A DNA stretch of 64,000 nt from CAVXFB01 sp963760935 (GTDB lineage: Bacteria > Planctomycetota > Planctomycetia > Pirellulales > Thermoguttaceae). A program made the translations under genes and the position numbers. Within the stretch, counting starts at the first letter, position 1, and each line of letters begins with the position of its first letter. The notes beneath the pieces were generated by a model that saw nothing but the letters and a program-made list of their open reading frames with translations, was not told the origin of the DNA and did no database searches. Location of the stretch: positions 496,001 through 560,000 of the forward strand of contig CAVXFB010000003.1 in NCBI GenBank assembly GCA_963760935.1. The letters run 5' to 3'. Of the stretch, positions 19,719 through 29,177 are shown piece after piece.

Positions 19719-22700
19719 TCACTCCCCATAGTCGTCGTCCGGTTCGCCCATCAACCGGCCGATCGTCTTGCGCATGGTGTCCCATAGTGCCTCGGCCGCT
19801 TCGCCGCCAGGCGCCGCCGGCGTCTCCGATTCGGTCTGGGCGCCGGGCGGCAGCGGCTTATCGGTAAAGGTGAGCCGAATCGTCGAGTTGCGCTGCAGCA
19901 CCAAGTCGACCGTCTTCTTACCGCGGTCGCCAACGACGTCGATCGTGCCGGAATTGGTGGTCAAATCCTTCTTATAGGCCGTGCGGCCGTTTCGTTTATC
20001 GATGCACAGCAGGGAGGTTGTAAGCAGGTTGACTCCCATGGCGTTTTGCTGGTATCGCTGGCACGCAAACGTCAGGATTGGCAAACGCTGCGGCTGCTCC
20101 AGCAGCAGAAACTGATTTTGGATTATCGCCGGCCGGGGCCACTGCAGCCTCCCTTGCCCATCGAAGGCGTACATCTTCCCGCGGTAGATCGGTGTGTAAC
20201 TGGAGCCGGCCATTGGCTGAATGCGAGACGGATTACCGACACGCGTGCTGCGCGTGATCAGAAAATATTGACCCTCGGAGCGCAGCACGGTAATGTCGGT
20301 CAGCCCCGGCTCGCTGTCAACCTTCACGTCGGCAAGTGTGCGGCCATCCGGTAGACCCAGCAGTAGAAAGTGGCCGTCCGGTTCCATCACGCCTACCGCT
20401 TCCTCGCCCACAATGCAACTGCGAGCCGCGGCCGAGTATCGCCGCTCCGGCCACAGGTCGCGCCCTTCGACTGGGTCGACCAGCGTCAGCACGTGTTGAT
20501 CTCCTTCCGGCCACCATAACAGCAGCCGTCGCCCGAGCGCCGCGAGGCACGTGGCCTCCAACCGCCCATAGCCGGCTCGCTCCTGACCGCTGGGAAATAC
20601 TTGCCGGCCACGGCGCCGAGGCACCTTGCACGTACCCAGCCGCTCTCCATCAACCGCCCGCAGCAAAGTCGCGTCTTCTTGGTCAGGTGACATGACAAGT
20701 ACAAACTCAGTGTCGCCAATAACATCGCTCCCCGGCGACACGTCGTCGCGGCTCCACAACGTCTCTCCACTGCGAAGATCTACAGCCATGAGCGTGTGAG
20801 ACCGCTGGAAGCAGACATACTGGCTCGTCACTGGGCCAAACGTGCCGTTGCGCCCGTACGATTCTGCAAAATGCTGCTGCCATCGCCACGGTAGATTTCC
20901 AAACGCCACCGGAAAGGAATTGCCGCCTTCGAACCCACTCCCGGGCGACGCCAACTCTTTGCTCCAAAGCAGCCGCGGCTTGGCGACGGCGTCGACGCCA
21001 AGCGTATCAATTGCTGCAACATTTGAACCATAGGCAACGAATAGCAGATGCCCCTGCGCCCTCGCATAAGTCAGGCGCGGTTGTAGCCCATGTTCGTGCG
21101 GTGCGGATCGGTTGGCAACGGAATCCGCCACTGCTCGCGGCCCCATCCGTCGCTACCGACAATGGTTCGCCCGTTATCGTCGAAGCGCGCCGACAACTCG
21201 GACAGGTACGGCATCGCGCTCCCGCGCATTTCGATCAAATAACGCGGAGAGGGAGACGCGGTCGCAATCGGTTTAGTCACTACGATCTTTCCCACCGGCC
21301 AGTCGTTATCTTGCTTGGACTTCAGTGGCCGCGCCATATCGCCCCAGGAGACGTCGGTGCCCTGATCGGGCCCGCTGCTGCCGGCGATTTCCGCCTCAAG
21401 CAGTCGGTGCGCGCTCGTTAGCCGCGACACCAACACCTTACGTGCTGCTGCGGCCACGGGTTGACCTCCAAAATAGTCCAGCGAAAGCTGCAACTGCGCA
21501 ATCGAACCGGCGGCGATTGCATCCTTCAGTCGTTGCTCGATGGCCGAATCGATTTTTGCGGCCGCTGTCTTATCTGCCTCGTCGCGCAATAGTGCAAGTT
21601 CGGCGGCGAGCCATCGATCGCAACGCGCTGAATGCGTGCTGCTGATCTTGTCTAACGGCCGCTCCGCGGGCTCCAGATCAATCAGCTTTTGACAGTAGCT
21701 GAAGGCGTCGACCCAATGACCGTCCTTTCGCAGCCCCTCGGCCATCAGACGCAGATAGGCGGCCCGCTGCGCCGGATCGTCCAATAGCCGTTCAACCTCA
21801 CTCGCTCGATCGCGATAGGCGGCAAAGTCGGTTTGCATGCCCGCCATCAACGAATCGCGCAGCATTTCGCGGGTGCGCGGCTCCGGCTCAAGTTCGTAAG
21901 CGCGGCGAAAACATGCAATCGCTTCCCGAGGCTTCTCCGCGTCCAACAGAATCTCTCCTCGCAGCGACAACGCCTCGGCATCGTCGGGCTTGGCCGCCAA
22001 TCTCCGCTGCACCTCCGCATTCGCGGCGTCCAACTGATAGTAGGCATCGACGCCGCCGAACCCCTGCGAAATCATCTTTCCTTGGTAACACACGAGATTC
22101 CCGGCAACGTCCCCCTTCCGCGACTTCGCCACGTGAACGATCGTGCCTTTGGTCGTATCGATTGCGGCCACCTCCGCATTCGTCAAAGGCACATAGTATC
22201 GCTCCCCTGCCAAAAAACCGCGGCCGCTGGGCATACTCTTCTCTGGCAACCGCACGATACGCCCATGCCAAGCCGGCTTGCCATCAGCCATGCGCAGCGC
22301 TCGAAGCGCGTGCCGGCCGACTACCACGACTTTATCCCGATCGGCACAGGCCACGTACAAGTCGGTCTGCCGCGGCGCTTGCCACACCACTTCGCCATCC
22401 GACAAATTAAGGCAATACAGCAAATCCGAATCGACCGGCGTGGCAATCACACGGCCATCCACAATCGAGACGTTTCCATCGAGCCACCGTGGCGCCGCTG
22501 GCGTGCCCACCATCAGAGCATTGGCCCGGCGGACATTGCGGCGGCCGTATTGGTATCCCCACAACAGCGATCGCGTAGCCATGTCCACACCGACGATTGC
22601 ACCGGCGGAGGTGGGGCACACCAATACGCCATCCGCATAAGATGGCGATGTGCCCGATGTTCGACGCCAGATGTCTTGGCCCACGTCCTGCTCCGCGACC

Positions 22701-24306
22701 GCCAACTGTTGCGACCACAGCAAGCTGCCGGTCGCGGCGTCCAAAGCCATCAATCGGATTTCGCTCTTAATCTCGCCTAGGACATAAAGCTGACCGAGCA
22801 GCGGCAACGGCGGACCGAGGAAGAACGTCTCGGCCTGCCGCAGCGCGTCCGAGCCCGCGGGACCGCCCAACTGCCACGCCAGCTTGCCCGTGCGTATGTC
22901 GTACGCGGCCAACTGGTTGCTAAGCGATCCCTGATCGCCATCAGTCATTACGCCAATCGCCGGATTGACGCCCATCGGGCCAGCCCGCACGACAATGCTC
23001 CCCAACTGCCCTTGCCCCGGACCTTGTTCGAGATCCTCAATAGCAAAGACCAGGCGCCCATCGCTGCTCAGCGTACCATAGGTCGTGTCGCTCCACATGC
23101 GCTGTCGCAGACTGGCCGCGAGTATCGACCGCTGCGATCGCGGATCACCGATCTGCACAACGGGCGCCCCGTCATTATCCAGCTCATCCGGAACCTCCCA
23201 CAATCGCTTACCCGTGGCAAAATCGACGGCCAACAAGTTCTGCGACGTCCGCATCAACAGCACACCGGCCACCGCCAGCGGATGCATTGCGGGCAAGATC
23301 GGAGCGTCCTGTTCAATGCACAGCCGCTGGAACTGCCGCAAGTCGTTTTCCAGCACCGGATCATCCGTCATGCTCACCCGCCAACGCATATTCAGCAAGG
23401 GAATGCCGCCCGCCATGGACGCGTTGCGCGCCGCATTGCCACCAACCATCAACCAGCGATCGAGTTTCACATCCTGCGTCGCTGGCTGCGAACCGATGAT
23501 CGTGGTAAGCCACTGGATCGCATCCGCGTCTTCCGTGTAGATCGGGACCTCACGCCCTGCGACCTCGACGCGTAGTTTCGGCCGCCGCTGCCGCAACGAC
23601 ACCAAGCAGTGCTTGGCCTCTTCAACCATGTTTGCTTGATACCAGCAGGCCGCCGCGGTCAGCGAAAGCCCGGGTTCTAATTCGTCGGTATACGGCGCCG
23701 CCTTGCGCAGCGCTGAAGCATTAGCGCGCCAGCCAAGGGGCGGCCACGATCGAAATAGTGCAAACCCAGAAGAAGCGTGGCGTGATAGCCGGCGCGCGTA
23801 TGAAAGAACTCCCTCGCGACGTCGGCCACCGCCGCCATGTCGCCCGCAGTCAACGCAGCATTGAGCATTTGCTTCGCCTGGGCGCCATACTGCAATTCAT
23901 ACACCTCGCGTCCCTCGCGCGGCATCTGGCCAATCAAACGCTGCGCCTCGGCCCGCAGGCTACGGTACATCGTAGAGGTCTGATCCGGCCTATAAAAGAA
24001 ATCCTCCCGGCTTTCCAGAATGGCCCCAAGATAGCGTACGGCCTCGCCAAAACGGCTTTCCGCGATCAGCGTCCGTGCATCGGCCAATTGCTGAAGTGTT
24101 CGCCGGTCGGGTGGAAGAAAGACGTTTTCCGACACGTCTTCGTCAGACGCTGTCGAGGGGCGCTGTCCGACAATGCGCAATGGCATGCGCGGAATCGCGT
24201 TGGGCCGTGGCAATTGCGCCCGTGCATCGGCCGCCAAAGTCGCCAATACGGCTGCCGCGACAATCCGCAGCCCGATCAGGACCGTCCGTCTGTCGGCAGT
24301 GCGCAT
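19719..24306 (-). pseudogene. large exported PQQ-like beta-propeller/TPR protein, two frameshifts
   Basis: Reconstructed as one protein of about 1,528 residues. It starts MRTADRRTVLIGLRIVAAAV with a signal peptide ending ADARA. A helical N-terminal part is followed by PQQ-like beta-propeller repeats (LLAVDFATGKRLWEVP, AYDIRTGKLAWQLGG, LMALDAATGSLLWSQ), a TPR section (EALSLRGEILLDAEKPREAI) and a second propeller half (LMAVDLRSGETLWSRDD). Frameshift one is near 23710: ...GALMLQR continues in another frame as LRKAAPYTDELEPG up to MVEEAKHC. Frameshift two is near 21075: ...NMGYN continues as LTYARAQGHLL. Each needs one restored base. Such proteins are usually periplasmic or extracellular binding platforms; no quinone enzyme residues were identified. 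It may head the 24 kb minus-strand transcription unit. Confidence 0.8.
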
Positions 24307-24770
24307 TCGTCATTCTCTATTCCCGGCGTGAGATCGCCGCTTAACTACACAAGTATATGGTAGATGACAGCCGCGCGGGGGGCAAGTTTCGGCCATGCCG
24401 GCTCGACTAGCGGTGACTTGCCCCCGTCTCTTCCCGAGCCGATGCGATACCGCCACGCCTCGACCAATTAGCTTCCAACTCCTGCGATCAGCCGACTCCA
24501 CCCAGGGCCGAGCGCTCTGGCGACCGGTTCCTGGTGACCCCCGAAGTCCACCCAAAAAATGGCCCGTTTTGCCGCCGGGAATGCCCCGTTATGCGGAATT
24601 CACCGAAAACCCGGAGAATTTGGCTGGTACCCATCGAAATTCCGCCTAATTTGGGCGAATTTACACTGTTTTCGGGTTGCTTTTTTCGATGAACAGACTT
24701 TAATCATCACGTCCACTTTGTCGGACGGATAAACTTTCACCTTTATGGCCTCGCAAGGAGACGATCCACT
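24307..24770. other. intergenic region, probable promoters for the HU gene and the PQQ gene
   Basis: A gap of 464 bases between divergent genes. No coding frame with plausible composition is seen. It should hold the promoters of both flanking genes. Near the HU gene the DNA becomes AT-richer (from about 24660), with TTGCTTTTTTCG and CTTTAATCATC as a weak promoter-like pair, and AAGGAGA lies about ten bases before the HU start. Confidence 0.4.
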
Positions 24771-25097
24771 ATGGCTAAAGCTGCCAAGAAAGCGCCCACG
24801 AAGACCGAGATTCTTCAGAGCATCGCTTCGGCAACCGATTTGACGAAGAAGCAGGTTGCCGCCGTCCTCGACGCGCTGACCGACGAAGTTCGCAAGAGCC
24901 TCGGAAGTCGCGGCGCGGGCGCCTTCACCCTTCCCGGTCTGCTGAAGATCGAGAAGAAGAAGGTCCCTGCTCGCCCGGCTCAGAAGAACGTCATGAACCC
25001 CTTCACCAAGGAATTGCAGGACCGCCCCGCCAAGCCGGCCTACAGCAAGGTCAAGGTCCGGGCGTTGCGAAACCTCAAGGACATGGTGCAGAAGTAG
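24771..25097 (+). CDS. HU-family DNA-binding protein with lysine-rich N terminus
   Basis: A 108-residue basic protein of the HU/IHF fold. The N terminus MAKAAKKAPTKTEILQSIA adds a short Lys/Ala tail before helix 1. The helices EILQSIASATDLTKKQVAAVLDAL are typical, but the middle reads FTLPGLLKIEKKKVPARPAQ rather than the bacterial FGTFxVRxRAAR, and the arm region NVMNPFTKELQDRPAKPA has the proline expected at the tip. It binds and bends DNA in the nucleoid. AAGGAGA stands about ten bases before the ATG. It is a single-gene unit. A hairpin (25109-25132, seven pairs, one G-T) after the stop may end transcription, though it lacks a T-run. Confidence 0.92.
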   Translation: MAKAAKKAPTKTEILQSIASATDLTKKQVAAVLDALTDEVRKSLGSRGAGAFTLPGLLKIEKKKVPARPAQKNVMNPFTKELQDRPAKPAYSKVKVRALRNLKDMVQK

Positions 25098-25283
25098 GCC
25101 CCATCAGCGTCGGGCAGCCATGTCGGCCTGACGATTGAAGGTCCGAACGCACAAGCCGTGAGCCGTTCGTCTGCGGTTCCCTGGCATCTGGCAATCTGTC
25201 GCCACATGCCCGGGGTGCTGACAGGCGAGCGGCTCTTTTATTGCAACGCAGGGAAGGGCATCACAACGCCAAGCCCCCTCCCG

Positions 25284-25856
25284 CTACCCCCCAATCATCT
25301 CTGCCAGCAGTTCCATCGGCAAACCCACCACGTTCGACTCGCTGCCATCAATGATGTGTACCCAGTCGAGACCATCCTGGTAGCCAAACGCTCCCGCCTT
25401 CCCTTCCCATTGATCAGTGGCCAGGTAGTTGTCGAGTTGCTCGGGCGTAAGCTGGTCCATCCGAAGCCTTGTAATGGCAACGCGCACATTCGGGGCGCCG
25501 CCAGGAACCTGTAGCAGGCACAAGCCGCTGAACACTCGATGTTCACGGCCGTTAAGGACTTGCAGCATCGCCCGGGCGTGGTCTTGATCTACCGGCTTGC
25601 CGAGTATCTGACCCAAACATTCGGCCACGGTATCGCAACCGAGAATCAGGCCATGCTCAACCCGCGCCGCCACATCGGCCGCTTTCTGATACGCCAGTCG
25701 CGCGACAAGTTCGGAAGGGCTCTCGCCGCTGCACATGCCACACTCGGCCGCTTCCGACGGAGCGCGAACGTCAAACTGGTAGCCAGCCTCCGCCAACAAC
25801 TCCTGCCGACGCGGTGATCGACTCGCCAGAATCAGTCGTGGCAGTCGCGAGCCCAT
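25284..25856 (-). CDS. maf: Maf-family nucleotide pyrophosphatase
   Basis: The frame is open to 26060, but the conserved start is the ATG at 25856 (MGSRLPRLILASRSPRRQELL), two bases after the stop of the upstream gene; this gives 190 residues. Maf motifs are complete: ASRSPRRQELL at the N terminus, SELVARLAYQKA, LGCDTVAE, GKPVDQDHARAML, EHRVFSGLC and WEGKAGAFGYQD. GKAGAFGYQD resembles the YhdE-type (dTTP/UTP) subgroup more than YceF. The enzyme hydrolyses non-canonical or excess nucleoside triphosphates to monophosphates in the cytoplasm. It is the last gene of a four-gene minus-strand unit. Confidence 0.92.
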   Translation of the reverse strand: MGSRLPRLILASRSPRRQELLAEAGYQFDVRAPSEAAECGMCSGESPSELVARLAYQKAADVAARVEHGLILGCDTVAECLGQILGKPVDQDHARAMLQVLNGREHRVFSGLCLLQVPGGAPNVRVAITRLRMDQLTPEQLDNYLATDQWEGKAGAFGYQDGLDWVHIIDGSESNVVGLPMELLAEMIGG

Positions 25857-25858
25857 GT

Positions 25859-26302
25859 CTAGGCCACCGCCAATTGCACTCGAGCTCCTTCCAGCCGATG
25901 CGCCAGAAGCTTTGCCACTTGCGTCATAAAACGGTAGCCGAGGATCGGCTCGTTCTCGCACAGCAGACGAAGCTTTGTGGCATCGATACGAGCTAAGCGG
26001 GTCTCCTTGGTCGAAGTGCCCAGTGCGGTGGCCTTGTAGGGCTCGACCAGCGCCGACCACATCAGCAGATCGCCCTCCACTAGCGTGTCCACCGTCCGCA
26101 GTTCTCCGCTGCCCAGATAATACTGGATATTGACTTCGCCCTTGAGAATGATCGAAAAGTGTGTGGCGGGATCGCCCTCGCGAAACATCACGGTATTGGC
26201 CGGGATGACCTTTTCCTCGGCGATCATGGCCAATTCCGTAACGCTCTCGTCATCAATCCCAGCAAAGTACGGATAGCGCCGCAATACTTCAGGCGATATC
26301 AT
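25859..26302 (-). CDS. cyclic nucleotide-binding domain protein
   Basis: A 147-residue single-domain protein of the cAMP/cGMP-binding (Crp N-terminal) fold: VLRRYPYFAGIDDESVTELA, then FREGDPATHFSIILKGEVNI and the phosphate-cassette region LVEGDLLMWSALVEPYKATA. No DNA-binding helix-turn-helix follows, so it is not a complete Crp-type regulator. The cassette lacks the usual RSA-type Arg, so ligand binding is uncertain. The start overlaps the end of the hydrogenase-protease gene by 14 bases, so the two are probably translated together. It may regulate or sense for its neighbours; the partner is unknown. Confidence 0.85.
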   Translation of the reverse strand: MISPEVLRRYPYFAGIDDESVTELAMIAEEKVIPANTVMFREGDPATHFSIILKGEVNIQYYLGSGELRTVDTLVEGDLLMWSALVEPYKATALGTSTKETRLARIDATKLRLLCENEPILGYRFMTQVAKLLAHRLEGARVQLAVA

Positions 26303-26777
26303 GTGCCGCTCCTCCAGAAATAGAATCCAAGATACTCAGCACGGTCTGAACCACTTGAGGCAAAGCCGCGCCAACAGCCGGGGTGCACTGCTCTCCAAAG
26401 GTAAGTATATCTTCGGCTTCAACCCCCACAAGCCGGATGTGCTGGTTCTCCGGCAACCGGGCGCCCGCTTGGCGGCCAAACTCAAGGGCGGTCGAAAGAT
26501 TCACGTCGTGGGCCGACGCGCTGCGCTGCGTGCCAAGTCCTTCGGGCGTCAGCAAGTGAAGCGTGCCGGGCGCTGCGCCCGTTTGAATCGCGTCGATGAC
26601 GATGACTCGATCAAAGCCGATCATCCGCTCCATCAGTCGCAGCCCGCCCCAAAAGTCCTCGGACACCTCCACGTCGCTACGGCCAGCCAATAGCGGCGTC
26701 AACTCCTTCACCACGCGCAGACCAATGCTGTCGTCGGTGATCAGAGGGTTTCCAAGGCCGATGATCAAAATTCGCAT
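26289..26777 (-). CDS. hydrogenase maturation protease (HybD/HycI type)
   Basis: A 162-residue protein with the M52 fold: MRILIIGLGNPLITDDSIGLRVV at the N terminus. The acidic nickel ligand corresponds to GNPLITDD, the second to VIVIDAIQTG, and the histidine to SAHDVNLSTAL. These proteases remove the C-terminal peptide of the NiFe-hydrogenase large subunit after nickel insertion. The ATG overlaps the stop of the oxidoreductase upstream (TAATG). No hydrogenase structural gene is in this window, so its substrate must lie elsewhere or it has another role. Confidence 0.86.
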   Translation of the reverse strand: MRILIIGLGNPLITDDSIGLRVVKELTPLLAGRSDVEVSEDFWGGLRLMERMIGFDRVIVIDAIQTGAAPGTLHLLTPEGLGTQRSASAHDVNLSTALEFGRQAGARLPENQHIRLVGVEAEDILTFGEQCTPAVGAALPQVVQTVLSILDSISGGAAHDIA

Positions 26778-27922
26778 TACTTAACGTCGTCCAACGTCAC
26801 CGGGCGACGCTCCTCAGCCGAGATCATGGCCGCCTCCAACACGCGCTGCGTCTGGTAGGCATCTTCAAAGTCGGGAATCGGTAATGTCGGCGCCTCGCCC
26901 GCAAGCACCTTGAGAATATCGAAGGCTTGATTCGTAAAGCCGTGCTCGTAGCCAATCAGATGTGCGTCTGGCCACCAATTGGCCACATAGGGATGGTCGC
27001 CGCCATGCGTACACATGATCGAGCTCCAACCTTGCACGCCGCGCGGCAATGTCGCGTCATAGTATTCCAATTCGTTCATCCGCTCAAAATTGAACTTGAT
27101 CGAGCCCTTCGTGCCGTTAATCTCGAACGCGTTACGGTTCAAATTGCCCGTCGCCTGTCGGGCGGCCTCGAACGTGGCCACCGCTCCACCGGAAAACCGG
27201 GCAAGGAACAATACCGTATCGTCCACGGTCACTTTGCCCTTCTGCGCCGCGTTGGTGGGCAATGTCCGCTCCTTGATAAACGTCTCCGCGATTGCCCCCG
27301 ACACTTCAGTTATCTCCTCGCCCGTGACAAAACGCGTCATGTCGATGATGTGGGCGTTCAGATCACCGTGCGCGCCCGAGCCGGTCAGCTTCTTGTCGAA
27401 CCGCCACAGCAGCGGCACCGACTCGTTGGCCCAATCTTGCAGATACACGGCTCGAACATGGCGAATTTTCCCAAGTTTACCCTGTTTCACCAGTTGATGA
27501 GCAAAGGCCACCGCCGGGCATCGCCGGTAGTTGAACCAAACGAACGTCTTCACCTTCGCCGCCTTCGCCGCCTCGACCATAGCGCGGGCGTCGGAAAGCG
27601 AACCGGCGATCGGCTTCTCGCACGATACCGGCTTGCCGGCGGCAATTGCAGCCCGTGCCACCGGGGCGTGCATGTAATTCGGCGTCACGACGTCCACCAG
27701 CCCAATCTCTGGCGAGCGTACCAGTTGCTCCCAGTCGGTCGAGGCATTCTGCCAGCCCCAGTTATCCGCAAAAACCTGCGGATTCTCCTCCGGCTGGCCG
27801 TAGACCGTATGCATGACGGGCCGGAGCGGTGGCTTGAAAAACTTCGCAACCTGCCCCCAAGCGTTGGAATGCGACCGCCCCATAAAGCCTTGCCCTATCA
27901 AGGCCACGTTGATCGTTGCCAT
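26777..27922 (-). CDS. Gfo/Idh/MocA-family oxidoreductase
   Basis: A 381-residue NAD(P)-dependent dehydrogenase. The start is the ATG at 27922 (MATINVALIGQGFMGRSHSNAW) with GGGAG seven bases before it; the 25 codons upstream are not family-like. Rossmann motif GQGFMG lies at residues about 10-15, the catalytic lysine motif CEKPIAGSLSDA at about 105, and the GDLNAHIIDM histidine stretch at about 190. The family oxidises or reduces sugars and inositols; the GFMGRSHSNAW and WRFDKKLTGSGAHGDL type is common in planctomycete sugar catabolism. Substrate not predictable. It heads the unit with hydrogenase protease, cyclic-nucleotide-binding protein and maf. Confidence 0.92.
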   Translation of the reverse strand: MATINVALIGQGFMGRSHSNAWGQVAKFFKPPLRPVMHTVYGQPEENPQVFADNWGWQNASTDWEQLVRSPEIGLVDVVTPNYMHAPVARAAIAAGKPVSCEKPIAGSLSDARAMVEAAKAAKVKTFVWFNYRRCPAVAFAHQLVKQGKLGKIRHVRAVYLQDWANESVPLLWRFDKKLTGSGAHGDLNAHIIDMTRFVTGEEITEVSGAIAETFIKERTLPTNAAQKGKVTVDDTVLFLARFSGGAVATFEAARQATGNLNRNAFEINGTKGSIKFNFERMNELEYYDATLPRGVQGWSSIMCTHGGDHPYVANWWPDAHLIGYEHGFTNQAFDILKVLAGEAPTLPIPDFEDAYQTQRVLEAAMISAEERRPVTLDDVK

Positions 27923-28262
27923 CGAATGCTCCCTTGTTATGCAGAGTCCTAGCCGACACAATCCGCGTGCCGTTGCCCGACTCGTTATTAGTGGCATCTG
28001 TCGTGACGCGCACGATTTTTATAAGACGATTTGCCGCCGCCCGCAAGTGCCAGGGCAAAAAACGGGGACGCCTCGGCGGGCACACGGTTGTTTCTGCCCC
28101 GCCTGTTCCCGCTTATCCTTTATCCAAGCGGTCAAGAATGGCTGCATCGTCCCGGAAAACCATGCGGTTCGTCTGGCAATGCCGGGAAAATCCCGGTACG
28201 ATGCTGGGTATTGACTCCCTAACCCAGAACCCTAATCCCCCAATCCCTGGTAGGATAGCGTC
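27923..28262. other. divergent intergenic region
   Basis: A gap of 340 bases between the minus-strand oxidoreductase and the plus-strand hypothetical gene. No credible gene. A perfect small hairpin CCGGGA-AAA-TCCCGG lies at 28182-28196. The promoters of both flanking genes must be here, but I see no convincing -35/-10 pair. Confidence 0.4.
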
Positions 28263-28814
28263 ATGGTTCACCGGAAGAACTGGCGTTGGCCTGTTGCAAT
28301 CGGAATCGGTTTGATCGCCGGTTTGGTGCTCAGCGGCATCTGGCCCTCCACCGCCCTGCACGCGGTCGCGACCGACCGCAACGACACGTACGTTATGGCG
28401 ACAGGTCCCTTGGACCCGGATGTCGAGGCAGTCTATCTGCTCGATTGCCTGACCGGCGATCTGGGTGCATTCGTCCTCGGTCGCCAGCCCGGGCTCTGGA
28501 GCGGAATATTCAAGCGTAACGTGTCGGCCGATCTGGGCGTAGACCCCCAAAAGAACCCAAAATTTCTCATGGTCACTGGATTGGCCGGTCTGCGCCGAGG
28601 CAGCGGCTCTCGCACGCCCTGGAGCGGCTCGGTTTGCTACGTCGCCGAGGTCACCAGCGGCCGAATGGCAGTCTACGCAATACCTTGGTCGCCACCAATG
28701 TTTGCGGCCGGACAATTGCAGTCCAGGCAACTCGAGCTGGTCGGCGTCACCCAATTCCGTCAAAGCGGCGGCATGGGACTCGGCACCATGCCAAAAGCTC
28801 GCGAGAAACCGTAA
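28263..28814 (+). CDS. membrane-anchored hypothetical protein
   Basis: A 183-residue protein with one N-terminal membrane helix (residues 9-30, VAIGIGLIAGLVLSGIW). A soluble beta-rich domain follows with the pattern YVMATGPLDPDVEAVYLLDCLTGDL, YVAEVTSGRMAVYAIPW. This looks like a single beta-propeller-type blade module in which each strand reports a value. It precedes thiS by 31 bases and could share a transcript with thiS and thiG. I do not recognise a named family. Confidence 0.72.
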   Translation: MVHRKNWRWPVAIGIGLIAGLVLSGIWPSTALHAVATDRNDTYVMATGPLDPDVEAVYLLDCLTGDLGAFVLGRQPGLWSGIFKRNVSADLGVDPQKNPKFLMVTGLAGLRRGSGSRTPWSGSVCYVAEVTSGRMAVYAIPWSPPMFAAGQLQSRQLELVGVTQFRQSGGMGLGTMPKAREKP

Positions 28815-28845
28815 GATCAACGTTACGCATCAGGCAGACGCAACT

Positions 28846-29046
28846 ATGCAAGTCATTGTCAACGGCGAGCCCCGCCAGATTGTCCCGGGCGCTACTGTCG
28901 CCGCCTTGCTCGACGAACTGAAGTTGGCTGACAAGCCGGTTGCCGTCGAAGTCAATCTTGCGCTGGTCCCAAAGCAACATCACGCCCAGCGGCCGTTGGC
29001 CGATGGCGACCGCCTGGAGATCGTCACCCTCGTCGGCGGCGGATAA
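28846..29046 (+). CDS. thiS: ThiS sulfur-carrier protein
   Basis: A 66-residue ubiquitin-like protein: MQVIVNGEPRQIVPGATVAALL at the start, VAVEVNLALVPKQHH in the middle and DGDRLEIVTLVGGG at the end. The C-terminal GG is the site that is adenylated and converted to thiocarboxylate. It delivers sulfur to ThiG for the thiazole part of thiamine. The frame is open upstream, but the family start is this ATG. thiG follows after a gap of 131 bases. No ThiF or TPP riboswitch was seen nearby. Confidence 0.92.
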   Translation: MQVIVNGEPRQIVPGATVAALLDELKLADKPVAVEVNLALVPKQHHAQRPLADGDRLEIVTLVGGG

Positions 29047-29140
29047 AATAAAGTTCTCTGCTCAGGGCAGCGACCAAACGCTGGTCGGGCATTGGATAGG
29101 GCGCGGGTGACGCTCCATCGCATCAAGTCATCATTCGTAG

Positions 29141-29157
29141 GGTCCGCCTCGCGGACC
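29141..29157. other. perfect hairpin GGTCCGC-CTC-GCGGACC between thiS and thiG
   Basis: Seven-base-pair perfect stem with a three-base loop, 20 bases before the thiG start, without a T-run. It could modulate thiG translation or be a common short GC-rich repeat of the genome; it is not TPP-riboswitch-like. Confidence 0.35.
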
Positions 29158-29177
29158 TCCCACCAACGAGGAAACAC

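Noticed and set aside
28815..29177. TPP riboswitch before or between thiS and thiG
   Set aside because: No CTGAGA/ACCTGATC-type thi-box elements were seen; the only structure is a short hairpin.
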